From: a virus
Virus record (IMG/VR): IMGVR_UViG_3300023083_000107
Location: 1 to 41,117 of that record
Strand: one strand, 5' to 3'
Length of the DNA stretch: 41,117 bases
Position 1 is the first letter of the stretch. Every line of letters begins with the position of its first letter. A program made the position numbers and the translations under genes. Below the pieces are notes generated by a model. That model made no database searches, was not told the origin of the DNA, and saw only the letters and a list, made by a program, of their open reading frames with translations. Shown piece after piece: positions 1 through 8,056 of this stretch.

Positions 1-432
1 TCAGGCTTTGTCATGATCGCGCACGCTGTATTTCACTACGCCCCAGATCGACAGATCATCCCCTTCCATCACATACCGCTGCGGATATTTAGGATTTTCG
101 GACTGCAGGATGAACACGTTATCGCGCATGTGCAGGCGCTTGCAGACGGGCTCGGAATTGATCGCCGCAATGACGATGTCACCGTGTACGGCGTCCAGGC
201 CACGGTTCACGATCACCAGGTCGCCAGAGTAAATCCCGGCGCCCTCCATGCTGTCGCCTTGGATCATCGCCAGGTACACATGCGGCGCACGGAGGTCGAA
301 CAGCTCATCCAGAGAGACGTGCTTTTCGATGTGGTCAGCCGCCGGGGACGGGAATCCGGCCGGAATCTGGAACGAATAAAACGGGAGCTTCTCGCCCCCT
401 GCCGACAACCGGCCAAGGATAGTGACACTCAT
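1..432 (-). CDS. umuD: UmuD-like SOS mutagenesis subunit (S24 self-cleaving protease)
   Basis: A 143-residue protein of normal UmuD length. In the family, RecA filaments trigger self-cleavage to UmuD', which joins UmuC to make error-prone DNA polymerase V. The visible parts are the cleavage dipeptide Ala25-Gly26 (context IPAGFPSP), the nucleophile Ser61 in GDSM and the general base Lys98 in PVCKRL. The gene is complete: its stop codon is the first triplet of the window, so a umuC partner is expected just outside to the left. A perfect LexA box lies 24 bases upstream of the start. Pseudomonas versions are often called rulA. Whether it belongs to the prophage or the host cannot be told here. 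Confidence 0.9.
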   Translation of the reverse strand: MSVTILGRLSAGGEKLPFYSFQIPAGFPSPAADHIEKHVSLDELFDLRAPHVYLAMIQGDSMEGAGIYSGDLVIVNRGLDAVHGDIVIAAINSEPVCKRLHMRDNVFILQSENPKYPQRYVMEGDDLSIWGVVKYSVRDHDKA

Positions 433-455
433 GATGGGAACCTTGCGATGGATGA

Positions 456-471
456 CTGTATGTATATACAG
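456..471. promoter_or_regulatory. LexA box shared by umuD-like and yedK-like genes
   Basis: CTGTATGTATATACAG is a perfect CTG-N10-CAG SOS operator with alternating T/A in the centre. It lies between the divergent umuD-like gene (starts at 432) and the yedK-like gene (starts at 532), so one LexA dimer probably represses both. Confidence 0.9.
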
Positions 472-531
472 TTAACGACGAAGGCCGGTTTCGGTCAATC
501 TCCTCTGTAGGAAATTTCGACGGGTGACACC

Positions 532-1218
532 ATGTGCGGACGCTATTCGATCTACGAATCCATGGACCACTACCTACGCGAGCTGGCCCCCAAGCAGCTG
601 GTGATCAACGGGTACGACCTCCGGCCCATTGAGCGCTACAACGTCGCGCCCTCCACTCGCGTCGAAATAATCCGACCTTTGGACGGTGGGCTCAGCGTGG
701 ACAAGGTTCGCTGGGGCTGGTCGCCGTTCTGGGCGAAAGGCAAGCGACCGGATCCGATCAACGCCCGAGTCGAGACCGTGGCCAGGGGAAAGTTTTTCAA
801 ACAGCTGTGGCCGAATGGGCGCGCGATTGCGCCTGCGAACGGGTGGTTTGAGTGGGTGAAGGATCCGGCTGATCCGAAGAAAAAGCAGCCGTACTACATT
901 CGGTTGAAGAGCCAGGCGCCGATGTTTTATGGGGTGTTGGCTCAGGTGACCCCAGGGCTTGAGCCGCGTGAGGATGATGGGTTTGTGATTATCACGGCGG
1001 CGAGTGATTCTGGGATGGTGGATATTCATGATCGACGGCCGTTGGTGTTGAGGCCGGAACATGCAAACGAGTGGCTTAATCCTGAGCTGTCGCCGTTGAG
1101 AGCGGAGGAAATTGCCAAGGAGTGCTGTCGATCGACTGATGAGTTCGAGTGGTTTGCTGTCGGCAAAGCAGTCGGCAACGTGAGAAATCAAGGACCTGAT
1201 CTGTTGAAAAAGCAGTAG
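532..1218 (+). CDS. yedK: SOS response-associated peptidase, YedK/HMCES family
   Basis: A 228-residue SRAP-domain protein. The family covalently traps abasic sites in single-stranded DNA through the amino-terminal cysteine exposed after Met removal. The key residues are present: Cys2 (MCGRYS), Asn37 (YNVAPS), Glu107 (NGWFEW) and His166 (DIHDRRP); the WGW-PFW block at 61-67 is also typical. The length is normal. It is divergent from the umuD-like gene across a shared LexA box, which fits SOS induction. The DIHDRRP motif is a small variation on the usual IH-R-P. The function is known for the family and inferred here. Confidence 0.92.
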   Translation: MCGRYSIYESMDHYLRELAPKQLVINGYDLRPIERYNVAPSTRVEIIRPLDGGLSVDKVRWGWSPFWAKGKRPDPINARVETVARGKFFKQLWPNGRAIAPANGWFEWVKDPADPKKKQPYYIRLKSQAPMFYGVLAQVTPGLEPREDDGFVIITAASDSGMVDIHDRRPLVLRPEHANEWLNPELSPLRAEEIAKECCRSTDEFEWFAVGKAVGNVRNQGPDLLKKQ

Positions 1219-1586
1219 CTCTGTTCCTATGCGTGGTGCCGAATAGCCTGCAATTGATGTAGCTTCGTCTAACGATTTATGACGGAGCTGTCTGACTAAG
1301 CTATAGCCAATTTCGGTGTCAAGAACCTCCGATCACTTTGTCACATTATCAGGTAGTCATACATTGGCAGCTCCACGATTGATGATCCGTATTGCGGCGT
1401 ACGTGATTGTTATAGGTGGTAACGAATCATGCTATGCATACAATTAGATATTCCTATTTTTTCGGGCAGAGCCTCGTTGTTGACGTCGGAGTTGTTGACG
1501 CTAAATTTGTACGCAGCGCCGGGCGGTATGTGTGGACGAGGTTCCTAACCGCTAGGCTCAACTATTATCCAGGAAGGAAATGAATC
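1219..1586. other. Noncoding gap with a 10-base direct repeat
   Basis: No convincing gene is seen in these 368 bases, which are more A/T-rich than the flanks. GTTGTTGACG occurs twice, at 1476-1485 and 1491-1500, 15 bases apart, and each copy carries a TTGACG that could act as a -35 element for the antirepressor gene. A strong ribosome site (AGGAAGGA, 1571-1578) serves that gene. This gap could hold the left prophage junction, but no attachment core was recognised. Confidence 0.5.
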
Positions 1587-2621
1587 ATGTCGGATAGCTC
1601 TACTGTTTTCCCTCACACAATGGAATTTCACAACAAAAAACTTCTACTAATCGATCACTCCGGAGCACCTTTTGTACCTGTAAATCCCATCCTTGAAGGA
1701 CTTGGGTTGCGACGTGATGGCAGAATCGCGAACCAGGCAATCGACCAATTCAAAACTCATCTCATAACCCTGTGTACGCCGTCTCCAGAAGTGAAAAATG
1801 GCTTCATGGAATGCCTACCACTTCGCAAAATATCCGCTTGGCTAATGGCGCTTGACCGTCCCACGATGGGCGTTTCCACCCGGAAGAAGCTGACCGTTTA
1901 CCAGAACGGTTGTGATGACACGCTCTGGGCAAAATGGACTGAGCTTCGTGAGAGCTCAAGGACAGCTGCATACCTCACCTACCAAGGACGCCCATTCAGG
2001 TTTCTGATCATTGGGGATGAGTGCTGGTATGTGGCTTCCGATGTAGTGGCCGCTCTAGGTCTACGTAATACCAAAGCGCTGCTCAGTACACTCCCCTCAG
2101 GGATGCAGGTGACTCAGCGAGTGGGCGACAGGCGATTTGTTACGATTAATCAGTCCGGGTTTGAGCACGCATGTTTAAACGCCCCTCCTTGTCTTACCGA
2201 GTGTTTACGTATGTGGTTGGCGAGCGTATCCGGACGCACGGAACAAACAGAAAGAAAACACTTTGCTAACGACCGTCTCATTCGCAGGCAAAGCGCCGAC
2301 ATGGTGTTGGATTTTCTAACGCGTTCGAGAACAGCAATGCGCGAAGCCGGTATTGGCCCAGTTGACTGGGATGAAGGACGCGCACAGCAAATTGCAGAAA
2401 ATTTGCCCTGGCTGCTGATACGTGACCGACGCTGGTTATTCACGGTTTCCGATTCCGGAGTGCCGCTTTTTTCTGTAGTACCAAGCAATGCGGGGGTATT
2501 TACCCCGGAGGCTGTAGTAAGCTGGGTAAGAGAGAGTGATGGTGCAAATATGGAAATTTTACCGCTCCTGCTACTAGCAATTGGGGAACGATTGAAAACT
2601 ATCAAAATATTTAAGACTTAA
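1587..2621 (+). CDS. Phage antirepressor-like protein (P22_AR_N plus BRO-N)
   Basis: A 344-residue protein. Residues about 10-120 read as the phage antirepressor N-terminal domain (VPVNPILEGLGL, then LPLRKISAWLMAL). Residues about 130-215 read as a BRO-N-like domain (CWYVASDVVAALGL, later CLRMWLASVSG). The C-terminal 130 residues match nothing I recognise. Antirepressors of this type bind and inactivate phage repressors, but this copy lies about 29 kb from the cI gene and at the other end of the prophage. It is a single rightward gene with its own ribosome site and no partner. It could act on another prophage's repressor, or be a leftover from another element. Confidence 0.75.
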   Translation: MSDSSTVFPHTMEFHNKKLLLIDHSGAPFVPVNPILEGLGLRRDGRIANQAIDQFKTHLITLCTPSPEVKNGFMECLPLRKISAWLMALDRPTMGVSTRKKLTVYQNGCDDTLWAKWTELRESSRTAAYLTYQGRPFRFLIIGDECWYVASDVVAALGLRNTKALLSTLPSGMQVTQRVGDRRFVTINQSGFEHACLNAPPCLTECLRMWLASVSGRTEQTERKHFANDRLIRRQSADMVLDFLTRSRTAMREAGIGPVDWDEGRAQQIAENLPWLLIRDRRWLFTVSDSGVPLFSVVPSNAGVFTPEAVVSWVRESDGANMEILPLLLLAIGERLKTIKIFKT

Positions 2622-2869
2622 CGGCTCAACCCGAGTAAATTCTCTACAGATCCAGCAAGATTATATGCACTCAACTCAAACAGCAACTTACCAGCCTGCT
2701 CGACACAAATGCATCCCCATACACATTTGTTTCGCACCGCATTTTATCTTCACTCTAAAAACTAGAAACACCTACGAAAAACAAAGCAGTTGTTGGAAGA
2801 TTTAAACACGCAGCGCTCGTAGAACCACATCCAACCGACAATAGAACATCTTGGTCGGGCCGCAGAAAA

Positions 2870-3457
2870 TTACAGCAACCTGTCAAAGCCACACTCAAGC
2901 TTTTTGGTTTTACTATAGTAAGAAAGTCGCACCCCAAAAATCTTGCGCACACTCTTTAGCTTCTCAACTAGATCAGCGTGGCTCATCCTCCTTGCATTCA
3001 GAGTGAACATTAGATGATAAATAGACACCCATGTTATGGCTGCATCCGAAAACTTTATGTTCTTATTAGGCCCCGCAACAGACAAGCACTGGGTCTGACC
3101 AATGATCTTTTCTGCAAAAATATCGTTAACCAACGCGCAAGCGGATACGAATAATCGCCGCCCCTTGAGATGAGGTTTTAAAATAGTAGCAAGCCGTTTT
3201 ATTTTAATTTCATCCTGATTAGTAGTACAAATGCCATACTTATTTGCATGCATTGAAACATGCAAATATCGATAATTTGACTTCCCAAAATCCTTCACAG
3301 CCCTTACAAATTGCTTAAGACTTCTAACATAGCGATAAATAGGATTTTTTCCATGGAACCTTAGTATCGACGAGAGCATCACACCTTCAAAACGGCCATT
3401 CCCCTCATCATCAGGACTCAAACTTTCGATAATAAACACATCCGCGATAGTCTTCAT
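2870..3457 (-). CDS. Caspase/CHAT-like putative cysteine protease
   Basis: A 195-residue protein with no signal peptide or membrane segment. It shows the two spaced motifs of caspase-like peptidases: a strand ending in the His motif YLHVSMHANKYG (candidate catalytic His70), and a strand leading to the Cys motif RLFVSACALV (candidate Cys107). A helix follows, then a third strand (CLSVAGPNK). A single compact domain with no sensor or substrate arm suggests that activation depends on a partner. The likely partner is the small gene 49 bases upstream on the same strand. Both genes are clearly A/T-rich compared with the phage genes, a sign of transfer. The start ATG is preceded by GGTAAG. The fold assignment is from motif reading only; loss of enzymatic activity is possible. 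Confidence 0.6.
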   Translation of the reverse strand: MKTIADVFIIESLSPDDEGNGRFEGVMLSSILRFHGKNPIYRYVRSLKQFVRAVKDFGKSNYRYLHVSMHANKYGICTTNQDEIKIKRLATILKPHLKGRRLFVSACALVNDIFAEKIIGQTQCLSVAGPNKNIKFSDAAITWVSIYHLMFTLNARRMSHADLVEKLKSVRKIFGVRLSYYSKTKKLECGFDRLL

Positions 3458-3506
3458 TCACTTACCAACAGAAGAATACAGGTAAAATATTTCAGACAGT
3501 CATTTT

Positions 3507-3905
3507 CTATACTTCTTCCAGCAAACAGATTTCATATTCATCAGAATTAAGTGCTGAATAATCCATACTCTCCAAAGATAGATTATCAGGAATTAAAAAC
3601 CCTAACGATCGAAAGTAATCGGCATGACCTTTAGAGATAACAGTTCCAGACGATCCATCATGACCTGTCCCATCGACATTAACTGAGTATAACTGTTTTC
3701 CACCTCCGTTAGGCTTGGCATAAACATGCGCGTGCCTTTGAGTTTTAGTAGAGGTATTGGATGAATCAAGTCGGTACGAGTTTTTTGTACCTGGGACTGA
3801 TTTGTATGTCTGATGCTCTAGCGAAAGTACTAGCTCCGAAATGATTTGGCTCTTTTTATCAGCTTCAATATCGCAGAGGTACTCTCTTAACGTTTTAATT
3901 ACCAT
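3507..3905 (-). CDS. Small protein paired with caspase-like gene
   Basis: A 132-residue protein, not assigned to a named family. A helical N-terminal third is followed by a compact polar region with RHAHVYAKPNGGGKQ (57-71) and VDGTGHDGSSG (77-87), rich in His, Gly and Asp. A helix containing HADYFRSLGF (94-103) and an acidic C-terminus follow. The His/Asp/Gly pattern suggests ligand or metal binding, but no catalytic site can be named. It is the first gene of a leftward two-gene unit with the caspase-like gene. It could be a sensor, an inhibitor or a substrate of that protein; this is inference from order only. The base composition is A/T-rich like its partner. Confidence 0.65.
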   Translation of the reverse strand: MVIKTLREYLCDIEADKKSQIISELVLSLEHQTYKSVPGTKNSYRLDSSNTSTKTQRHAHVYAKPNGGGKQLYSVNVDGTGHDGSSGTVISKGHADYFRSLGFLIPDNLSLESMDYSALNSDEYEICLLEEV

Positions 3906-4141
3906 TATCTACCCATTCCTTGTGGTGGCACCAGCGATCGCGTCGCTTGGCCTTATGAAAAATCGACTCCCCGAGCCTAGCAATTAAATATCTAATTGAC
4001 TACACCATGGGTGATTTTTTTCAGCGCAAGGTCGTTGATAAAAAACTCCACTATGTAGAATAAGACCAAGGATACGAAAAGATACGGCCGACTTTGACTG
4101 CAGTCCAACTATTTTTAGTGTTTTCTCCAACTGCACTTAGA

Positions 4142-4954
4142 TCAAAAAAGCCCCCCCATCAACCCCGGCACCCAATTCATCACCACCAACTCCCCCGCCA
4201 CCTCCGCCTTCCCTTGCCGCTGATTCGCCGTCGTATACCGAATATCCAACGTCTCGAAATGAAAACCGGCAAACACCCGCCGGATGTCTGGATGGTCGTT
4301 GATGCTGACCATCACCTTGCCCTTACACCGGCGCATGAAGTCAGCCATGCGCTCGTAGTTTTCAAACGGGAAGTCGACGCCGTAGCCCGCGGTCTGCCAG
4401 TAAGGTGGGTCCATGTAGTGGAAGGTGTGGGGGCGGTCGTAGCGTTCGGCGCAGTCGAGCCAGGGGAGGTTTTCGATGCAGGTTCCGGCGAGGCGCTGCC
4501 AGGCGCTGGAGAGGTTTTCCTCGATGCGCAGCAGGTTGATCGGGCGACCGGTTGTCGCGGTACCGAAGGTTTGGCCTGAGACTTTGCCAGCGAACGCATG
4601 GTGCTGCAGGTAGAAGAAGCGTGCGGCGCGCTGGATGTCGGTGAGGGTTTCGGGGCGTGTCATTTTTTGCCACTCAAATATCTGCCGTGAGCTGAGCGCC
4701 CATTTGAACTGGCGGACGAATTCTTCCAGGTGGTTCTGGACGACGCGGTAGAGGTTCACCAACTCGCCGTTGATGTCGTTCAACACCTCGACGGGCGCGG
4801 GCTGTGGGCGCATGAAGTACAGGGCGGCGCCACCGGCGAATACTTCGACGTAGCACTCATGAGGAGGGAAAAGCGCGATGAGACGGTCGGCAAGACGGCG
4901 CTTTCCGCCCATCCAGGGGATGATGGGTTGATTCAATTTGTAAGCAAGCCTCAA
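4142..4954 (-). CDS. dam: Dam-type DNA adenine N6-methyltransferase (D12 class)
   Basis: About 270 residues with the D12-class motifs in order: PWMGGKRRL (13-21, motif X), the AdoMet loop EVFAGGAAL (37-45, motif I) and the catalytic DPPYW (182-186, motif IV). The family transfers a methyl group to adenine N6, often at GATC. No nuclease gene is paired with it, so it is an orphan methylase, likely protecting phage DNA or altering regulation. The start is uncertain: TTG at 4954 opens the frame without a clear ribosome site, and an internal TTG at 4936 is another option. It lies at the downstream end of the leftward late operon, past the spanin genes. Confidence 0.88.
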   Translation of the reverse strand: MRLAYKLNQPIIPWMGGKRRLADRLIALFPPHECYVEVFAGGAALYFMRPQPAPVEVLNDINGELVNLYRVVQNHLEEFVRQFKWALSSRQIFEWQKMTRPETLTDIQRAARFFYLQHHAFAGKVSGQTFGTATTGRPINLLRIEENLSSAWQRLAGTCIENLPWLDCAERYDRPHTFHYMDPPYWQTAGYGVDFPFENYERMADFMRRCKGKVMVSINDHPDIRRVFAGFHFETLDIRYTTANQRQGKAEVAGELVVMNWVPGLMGGLF

Positions 4955-5136
4955 GGGGATCGATGCAAGGCGCTAGACTTCGATTGCTTTGTGCACGAAG
5001 CAGGAGCCTTGGCTGGACTTGCAGGTCATTTCTGCGGGTTAGCGGCCTACAGACCGTGTTGGCGCACGGAATGTAGGTCGCTCCTTTAATTCAAGGTTGG
5101 ATTGCATCTGGCTGACAGAGCCCAGCTGCAGCAGCG

Positions 5137-5658
5137 CTACTCTTGGCCGGATGTAGCGTTCAGTGACTGATAGCTGCGCTCACACGCCAAGCCCGCTATT
5201 CGGGCCTTGTCATAAGCCTTCGCCAGTTCTCCCGCTCGTTTGTCAGCCCTCTGGAACAGGTCGGAGAGCACCATGGCGGCGCGGCTGGCTGCCTGGCCTC
5301 GTTCGCGAGCTGCGGAATCGCTGGCGCAACTGGGCAGGACTGCCAGCTGACTGGCTGCGACGTGCAACCGCTGGCCAGCGTGATCAGCGTCAGCAGCATC
5401 CAGCCCTGCGTTTTCCAGGTGTTCTTGTGCATATCCCCTCACGTTGTTTGCCGCCAGCTGCCGCCGTAGTTCTTCAGCTCTGAGTTCGATTTCGGCTTTT
5501 GCCCGGTTTTCAGCCTCAATGGCAACTTGCTCTGCCCACTTGGCCCTCCACCGTGTGTCCATGACGCTTTGGCCGAATCGGTACGCACCGATTAGTGCAG
5601 CCACGATCAGCGTGACGAGCAACAGAACCGCAGCGCCGCGTACAGGGAGCGACGTCAT
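5137..5658 (-). CDS. Rz-like inner-membrane spanin
   Basis: A 173-residue protein with one N-terminal membrane segment (residues about 8-27) followed by a long periplasmic, charged and helical region (EAENRAKAEIELRAEELRRQ), as in i-spanins of the Rz/DUF2514 type. With its outer-membrane partner it fuses the two membranes at the last step of lysis. It overlaps the endolysin stop by 4 bases, and the o-spanin gene is nested inside it in another frame. This nested lysis layout supports the call more strongly than sequence similarity alone. Confidence 0.85.
   Translation of the reverse strand: MTSLPVRGAAVLLLVTLIVAALIGAYRFGQSVMDTRWRAKWAEQVAIEAENRAKAEIELRAEELRRQLAANNVRGYAQEHLENAGLDAADADHAGQRLHVAASQLAVLPSCASDSAARERGQAASRAAMVLSDLFQRADKRAGELAKAYDKARIAGLACERSYQSLNATSGQE
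5196..5432 (-). CDS. Rz1-like outer-membrane lipoprotein spanin nested in Rz
   Basis: A 78-residue frame wholly inside the Rz-like gene. It has a lipoprotein signal (MLLTLITLASGC) with lipobox LASGC and lipidated Cys23, followed by a short Pro-rich region (VAPAIPQLANEARQPAAPP), the usual Rz1 layout. ATG at 5432 has GAGGGG very close upstream. ATG at 5399 has AGGG at better spacing and puts the signal sequence directly at the N-terminus, so the shorter start may be the real one. Confidence 0.8.
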   Translation of the reverse strand: MHKNTWKTQGWMLLTLITLASGCTSQPVSWQSCPVAPAIPQLANEARQPAAPPWCSPTCSRGLTNERENWRRLMTRPE

Positions 5659-6092
5659 GGGACCTCCTTGAAGAACACGTGACGGCCCAGTACCAAAGTT
5701 TGCTTAGACTTGCCTGCCCACTTCGGTGGTTGGGTAAGGGCTGTTGCGAAGTAGTGAGTCGCGCCCTTGGTGGGATCCGGTAGCTGTCCCTCAATGACAG
5801 CTGTTGCAGCCTGTCGGGCGATGCGCATTTGGGCAGCGGGGATGGGCTTTTCGCCTACTAGATAAGGGAAGTTGGGATCACTGCTGTTCCAGCAGCTGAA
5901 CTGCCAGGCCTTCCTGCAGACGTCGGTGTAACCCTCGCCCCACCAGTCGGGCTTACCGTCATTGCTCAAGTCCATTTCAACGCGGTTTCTAATGGTCCAA
6001 GCGACTGCGACTTGCCCGGCAAGCCCTTCGCCGCGCGCCTCGCCCCAAAGTGTCAGGGCCAGAACATCGCGGTCTTCGTTGATAATGTTCAT
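5655..6092 (-). CDS. Endolysin, SleB-type cell-wall hydrolase
   Basis: A 145-residue single-domain hydrolase of the Hydrolase_2/SleB type. The N-terminal LTLWGEARGEG places the catalytic Glu at residue 18. WTIRNRVEM, CWNSSDPN and a C-terminal block (GATHYFATAL, KWAGKSKQTLVLGRHVFFK) follow the family pattern. The enzyme cleaves the glycan strand of peptidoglycan. There is no signal peptide, so release needs the holin, which lies about 21 kb upstream at the start of the same leftward operon. It is followed by the spanin pair with a 4-base overlap. Confidence 0.87.
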   Translation of the reverse strand: MNIINEDRDVLALTLWGEARGEGLAGQVAVAWTIRNRVEMDLSNDGKPDWWGEGYTDVCRKAWQFSCWNSSDPNFPYLVGEKPIPAAQMRIARQAATAVIEGQLPDPTKGATHYFATALTQPPKWAGKSKQTLVLGRHVFFKEVP

Positions 6093-6108
6093 CGCGTAGG
6101 CTCTAAAT

Positions 6109-6507
6109 CTAAATTTCGGGGGGAGTCGGCCAATCTATGGTGCGTGGATATCCGGGCTGATCCGAAATGCCAATCAGAGCGACTTGGTAAGTTGCCCATG
6201 CTTTGAAACGCGAGACTTCTTGATCGCTCAGAAGCCCCGCGACGAATGCGTCCGATAGGCCATCCGTTCTTAATTTCGCATCAGCCATTAATTTGGCCAA
6301 TTTTTCAGACACTTCGAAAACCGAGGGAATACCAGGATCATGGTTTTCGTATACGTGGTTCACCGCTTCAACCACAGAGGGCGGAGTATCGTGGAAAAAC
6401 TCAATATACCCAGTGTCTTGCCAAGTAAAGTGCTCCCCTATCAACCCTCCATGAACCACTAACTCGTCATAGAATGAAGCGCCTATTTTTTTCATATTCA
6501 GCACCAT
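6109..6507 (-). CDS. Tail fibre assembly chaperone
   Basis: 132 residues. The C-terminal half matches the caudoviral tail fibre assembly family: LSDQEVSRFKAWATYQVAL, then a short tail ending in IDWPTPPEI. Such proteins help fibre subunits trimerise and attach. It overlaps the end of the fibre gene by 10 bases, the usual order. The N-terminal part is divergent, as expected for a partner of a variable fibre tip. Confidence 0.82.
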   Translation of the reverse strand: MVLNMKKIGASFYDELVVHGGLIGEHFTWQDTGYIEFFHDTPPSVVEAVNHVYENHDPGIPSVFEVSEKLAKLMADAKLRTDGLSDAFVAGLLSDQEVSRFKAWATYQVALIGISDQPGYPRTIDWPTPPEI

Positions 6508-7448
6508 AAGGTAAGCATCAGTTGAACTCCAGAAGAAACCCGGCCTACTCCCGACCCAACGAATCCGTAGAGCTGACAGTTAATCAATCCGTCAGAGGGT
6601 GCAACAACATAAGTTTGAGTATTAAATGGACACAACACGTTACTGCTTAAGTTGGATGACATCGCCGCGCCTCTTGCTTGGTCTCCCGAATAAATCTGAA
6701 TATTTACTCCGCCGCCAGCGCTATGGTTCAAAAAGTTGCCATTGATGCCGACGATGCAATACTCATTTGCCCAGACAGGAGCCGTAGACCTCAACGAGCT
6801 ACTGAGCTCACGAATGGTAATGTTCGTAAAAGACAAATCCACTGACGAGCTGACGACGACGCTTCTGTAGCGGCGATTAAACCAATTCATCGTCGAGATA
6901 AAGCCCCCGTTGTCTGCTGCGAATTGGGAGGCAGCGTTTGTTCTTGTCCAGCCTACCAATGTACATCCGGCATCATCGCTCTTAACTTGGACACCGTTGG
7001 TATGCACCGTATGCCCCGTGGTTGAAAGCGTCAGGGCTAGCTCGCCGCTGCGCAAGAATGCATATACGTAATAGCCAGTACTGGCGCGCAGTCCTTCGTT
7101 GTGAATGGATACCCCGCCCACAGGTATCCGCGACGTAGCCCCGCCTACTACCAGCTTGTTACCGTTCAGAGGCAACAATCGCAGCACTGAGGGGTTGATT
7201 ACAGAAAGGCGGCATTGCCCATGCCCTGCCTGGCTGGCACTGATCCTTTGGATAGCAGGCACGAGCTGAGTATTATCGTCCTCGGCCGGCCGCTGGCCGG
7301 ACGCTTCAATAACCGTGAGCAGCTCGGCCGTTACAGCATTGCCCCACGCGGCAGGAATCAATGAACCTTGCGTACCAGCGGCGGTGTCTTCATCAACGAA
7401 TTTACCGTTAACCAGCCCGATGCCGGGGACGCTTTTTGGATAGTCCAC
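6498..7448 (-). CDS. Tail fibre protein
   Basis: 316 residues. The N-terminus (MDYPKSVPGIGLVNGKFVDE, then GSLIPAAWGNAVTAELLTVI) is the conserved virion-attachment part of Pseudomonas tail fibres of Mu-like tails. The remainder is Ser/Thr/Asn/Gly-rich beta-type sequence expected to bind the host surface. The fibre is short and probably sets host range. It sits between the gp48-like baseplate gene and its assembly chaperone. Confidence 0.85.
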   Translation of the reverse strand: MDYPKSVPGIGLVNGKFVDEDTAAGTQGSLIPAAWGNAVTAELLTVIEASGQRPAEDDNTQLVPAIQRISASQAGHGQCRLSVINPSVLRLLPLNGNKLVVGGATSRIPVGGVSIHNEGLRASTGYYVYAFLRSGELALTLSTTGHTVHTNGVQVKSDDAGCTLVGWTRTNAASQFAADNGGFISTMNWFNRRYRSVVVSSSVDLSFTNITIRELSSSLRSTAPVWANEYCIVGINGNFLNHSAGGGVNIQIYSGDQARGAAMSSNLSSNVLCPFNTQTYVVAPSDGLINCQLYGFVGSGVGRVSSGVQLMLTLWC

Positions 7449-7456
7449 GTTTTATC

Positions 7457-8056
7457 TCACTCAAAGTTGATGTGTTCAACCGTATGTGCCGGTGCTGACC
7501 GGCGAATCAAGCATTCAATAGCGGTGCCCGGGTTGACGCCGAAGCGCTCGCCCCAGTAACAAGCGCCAAATCGACGCCCCAGGCGCAGGCGTCCACCGGT
7601 ATTGAGCGTCCACATGAACTGCACGGCCCAGGTGCCAAAGTGCGTCACGCCAAAATGCGAACGCCCCATTCGAGGGGCGCGATATTCAGTGACGGTTGCG
7701 TTGGGATAACCTTGTCCGACAGCAATGGCCACGTAAAAGGCCGGGGTCTGCCCCCCCACTGCGACCAGCCTCTGGCGCACTGAAAGCCGCCGATCCTCGA
7801 ATGAGGGTTTTAGCCCCAGACAGGGATCCGGCAGGTTCATCACCGTCTCCCAATCCGGCACGAGCTCGCTGACGGTGTTGGGGTCCATTTCATTGAGTAG
7901 ATCGAAGGCTCGCGCATCGATACGCGCCAGCTCCCGAGCGAGACGGTCCATGACCTGGCTCACTTCAGGGACGCGTTCGGGGTCCCAGGCGGGACCGGTT
8001 GGCAAAAGCGCTCGCAGTTGATCGGCATACTGCTCAGCCGTTCTCAGGGCAGCCAT
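7457..8056 (-). CDS. Baseplate wedge protein, Mu gp48/YmfQ (DUF2313) type
   Basis: 199 residues. The N-terminus (YADQLRALLPTGPAWDPE) and the following block with WETVMNLPDPCLGL are typical of the YmfQ/DUF2313 family, which joins the fibre to the baseplate wedge in Mu-like tails. It overlaps the gp47-like gene by 13 bases and is followed by the fibre gene, the Mu order. Confidence 0.88.
   Translation of the reverse strand: MAALRTAEQYADQLRALLPTGPAWDPERVPEVSQVMDRLARELARIDARAFDLLNEMDPNTVSELVPDWETVMNLPDPCLGLKPSFEDRRLSVRQRLVAVGGQTPAFYVAIAVGQGYPNATVTEYRAPRMGRSHFGVTHFGTWAVQFMWTLNTGGRLRLGRRFGACYWGERFGVNPGTAIECLIRRSAPAHTVEHINFE

Noticed and set aside
2622-4141. Left attachment site of the prophage
   Set aside because: No sequence here could be matched to anything near the integrase start; the partner site lies outside the window, so no att site can be claimed.
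4094-4579. Plus-strand 161-codon frame
   Set aside because: Antisense to the Dam-type methylase, which has all motifs.
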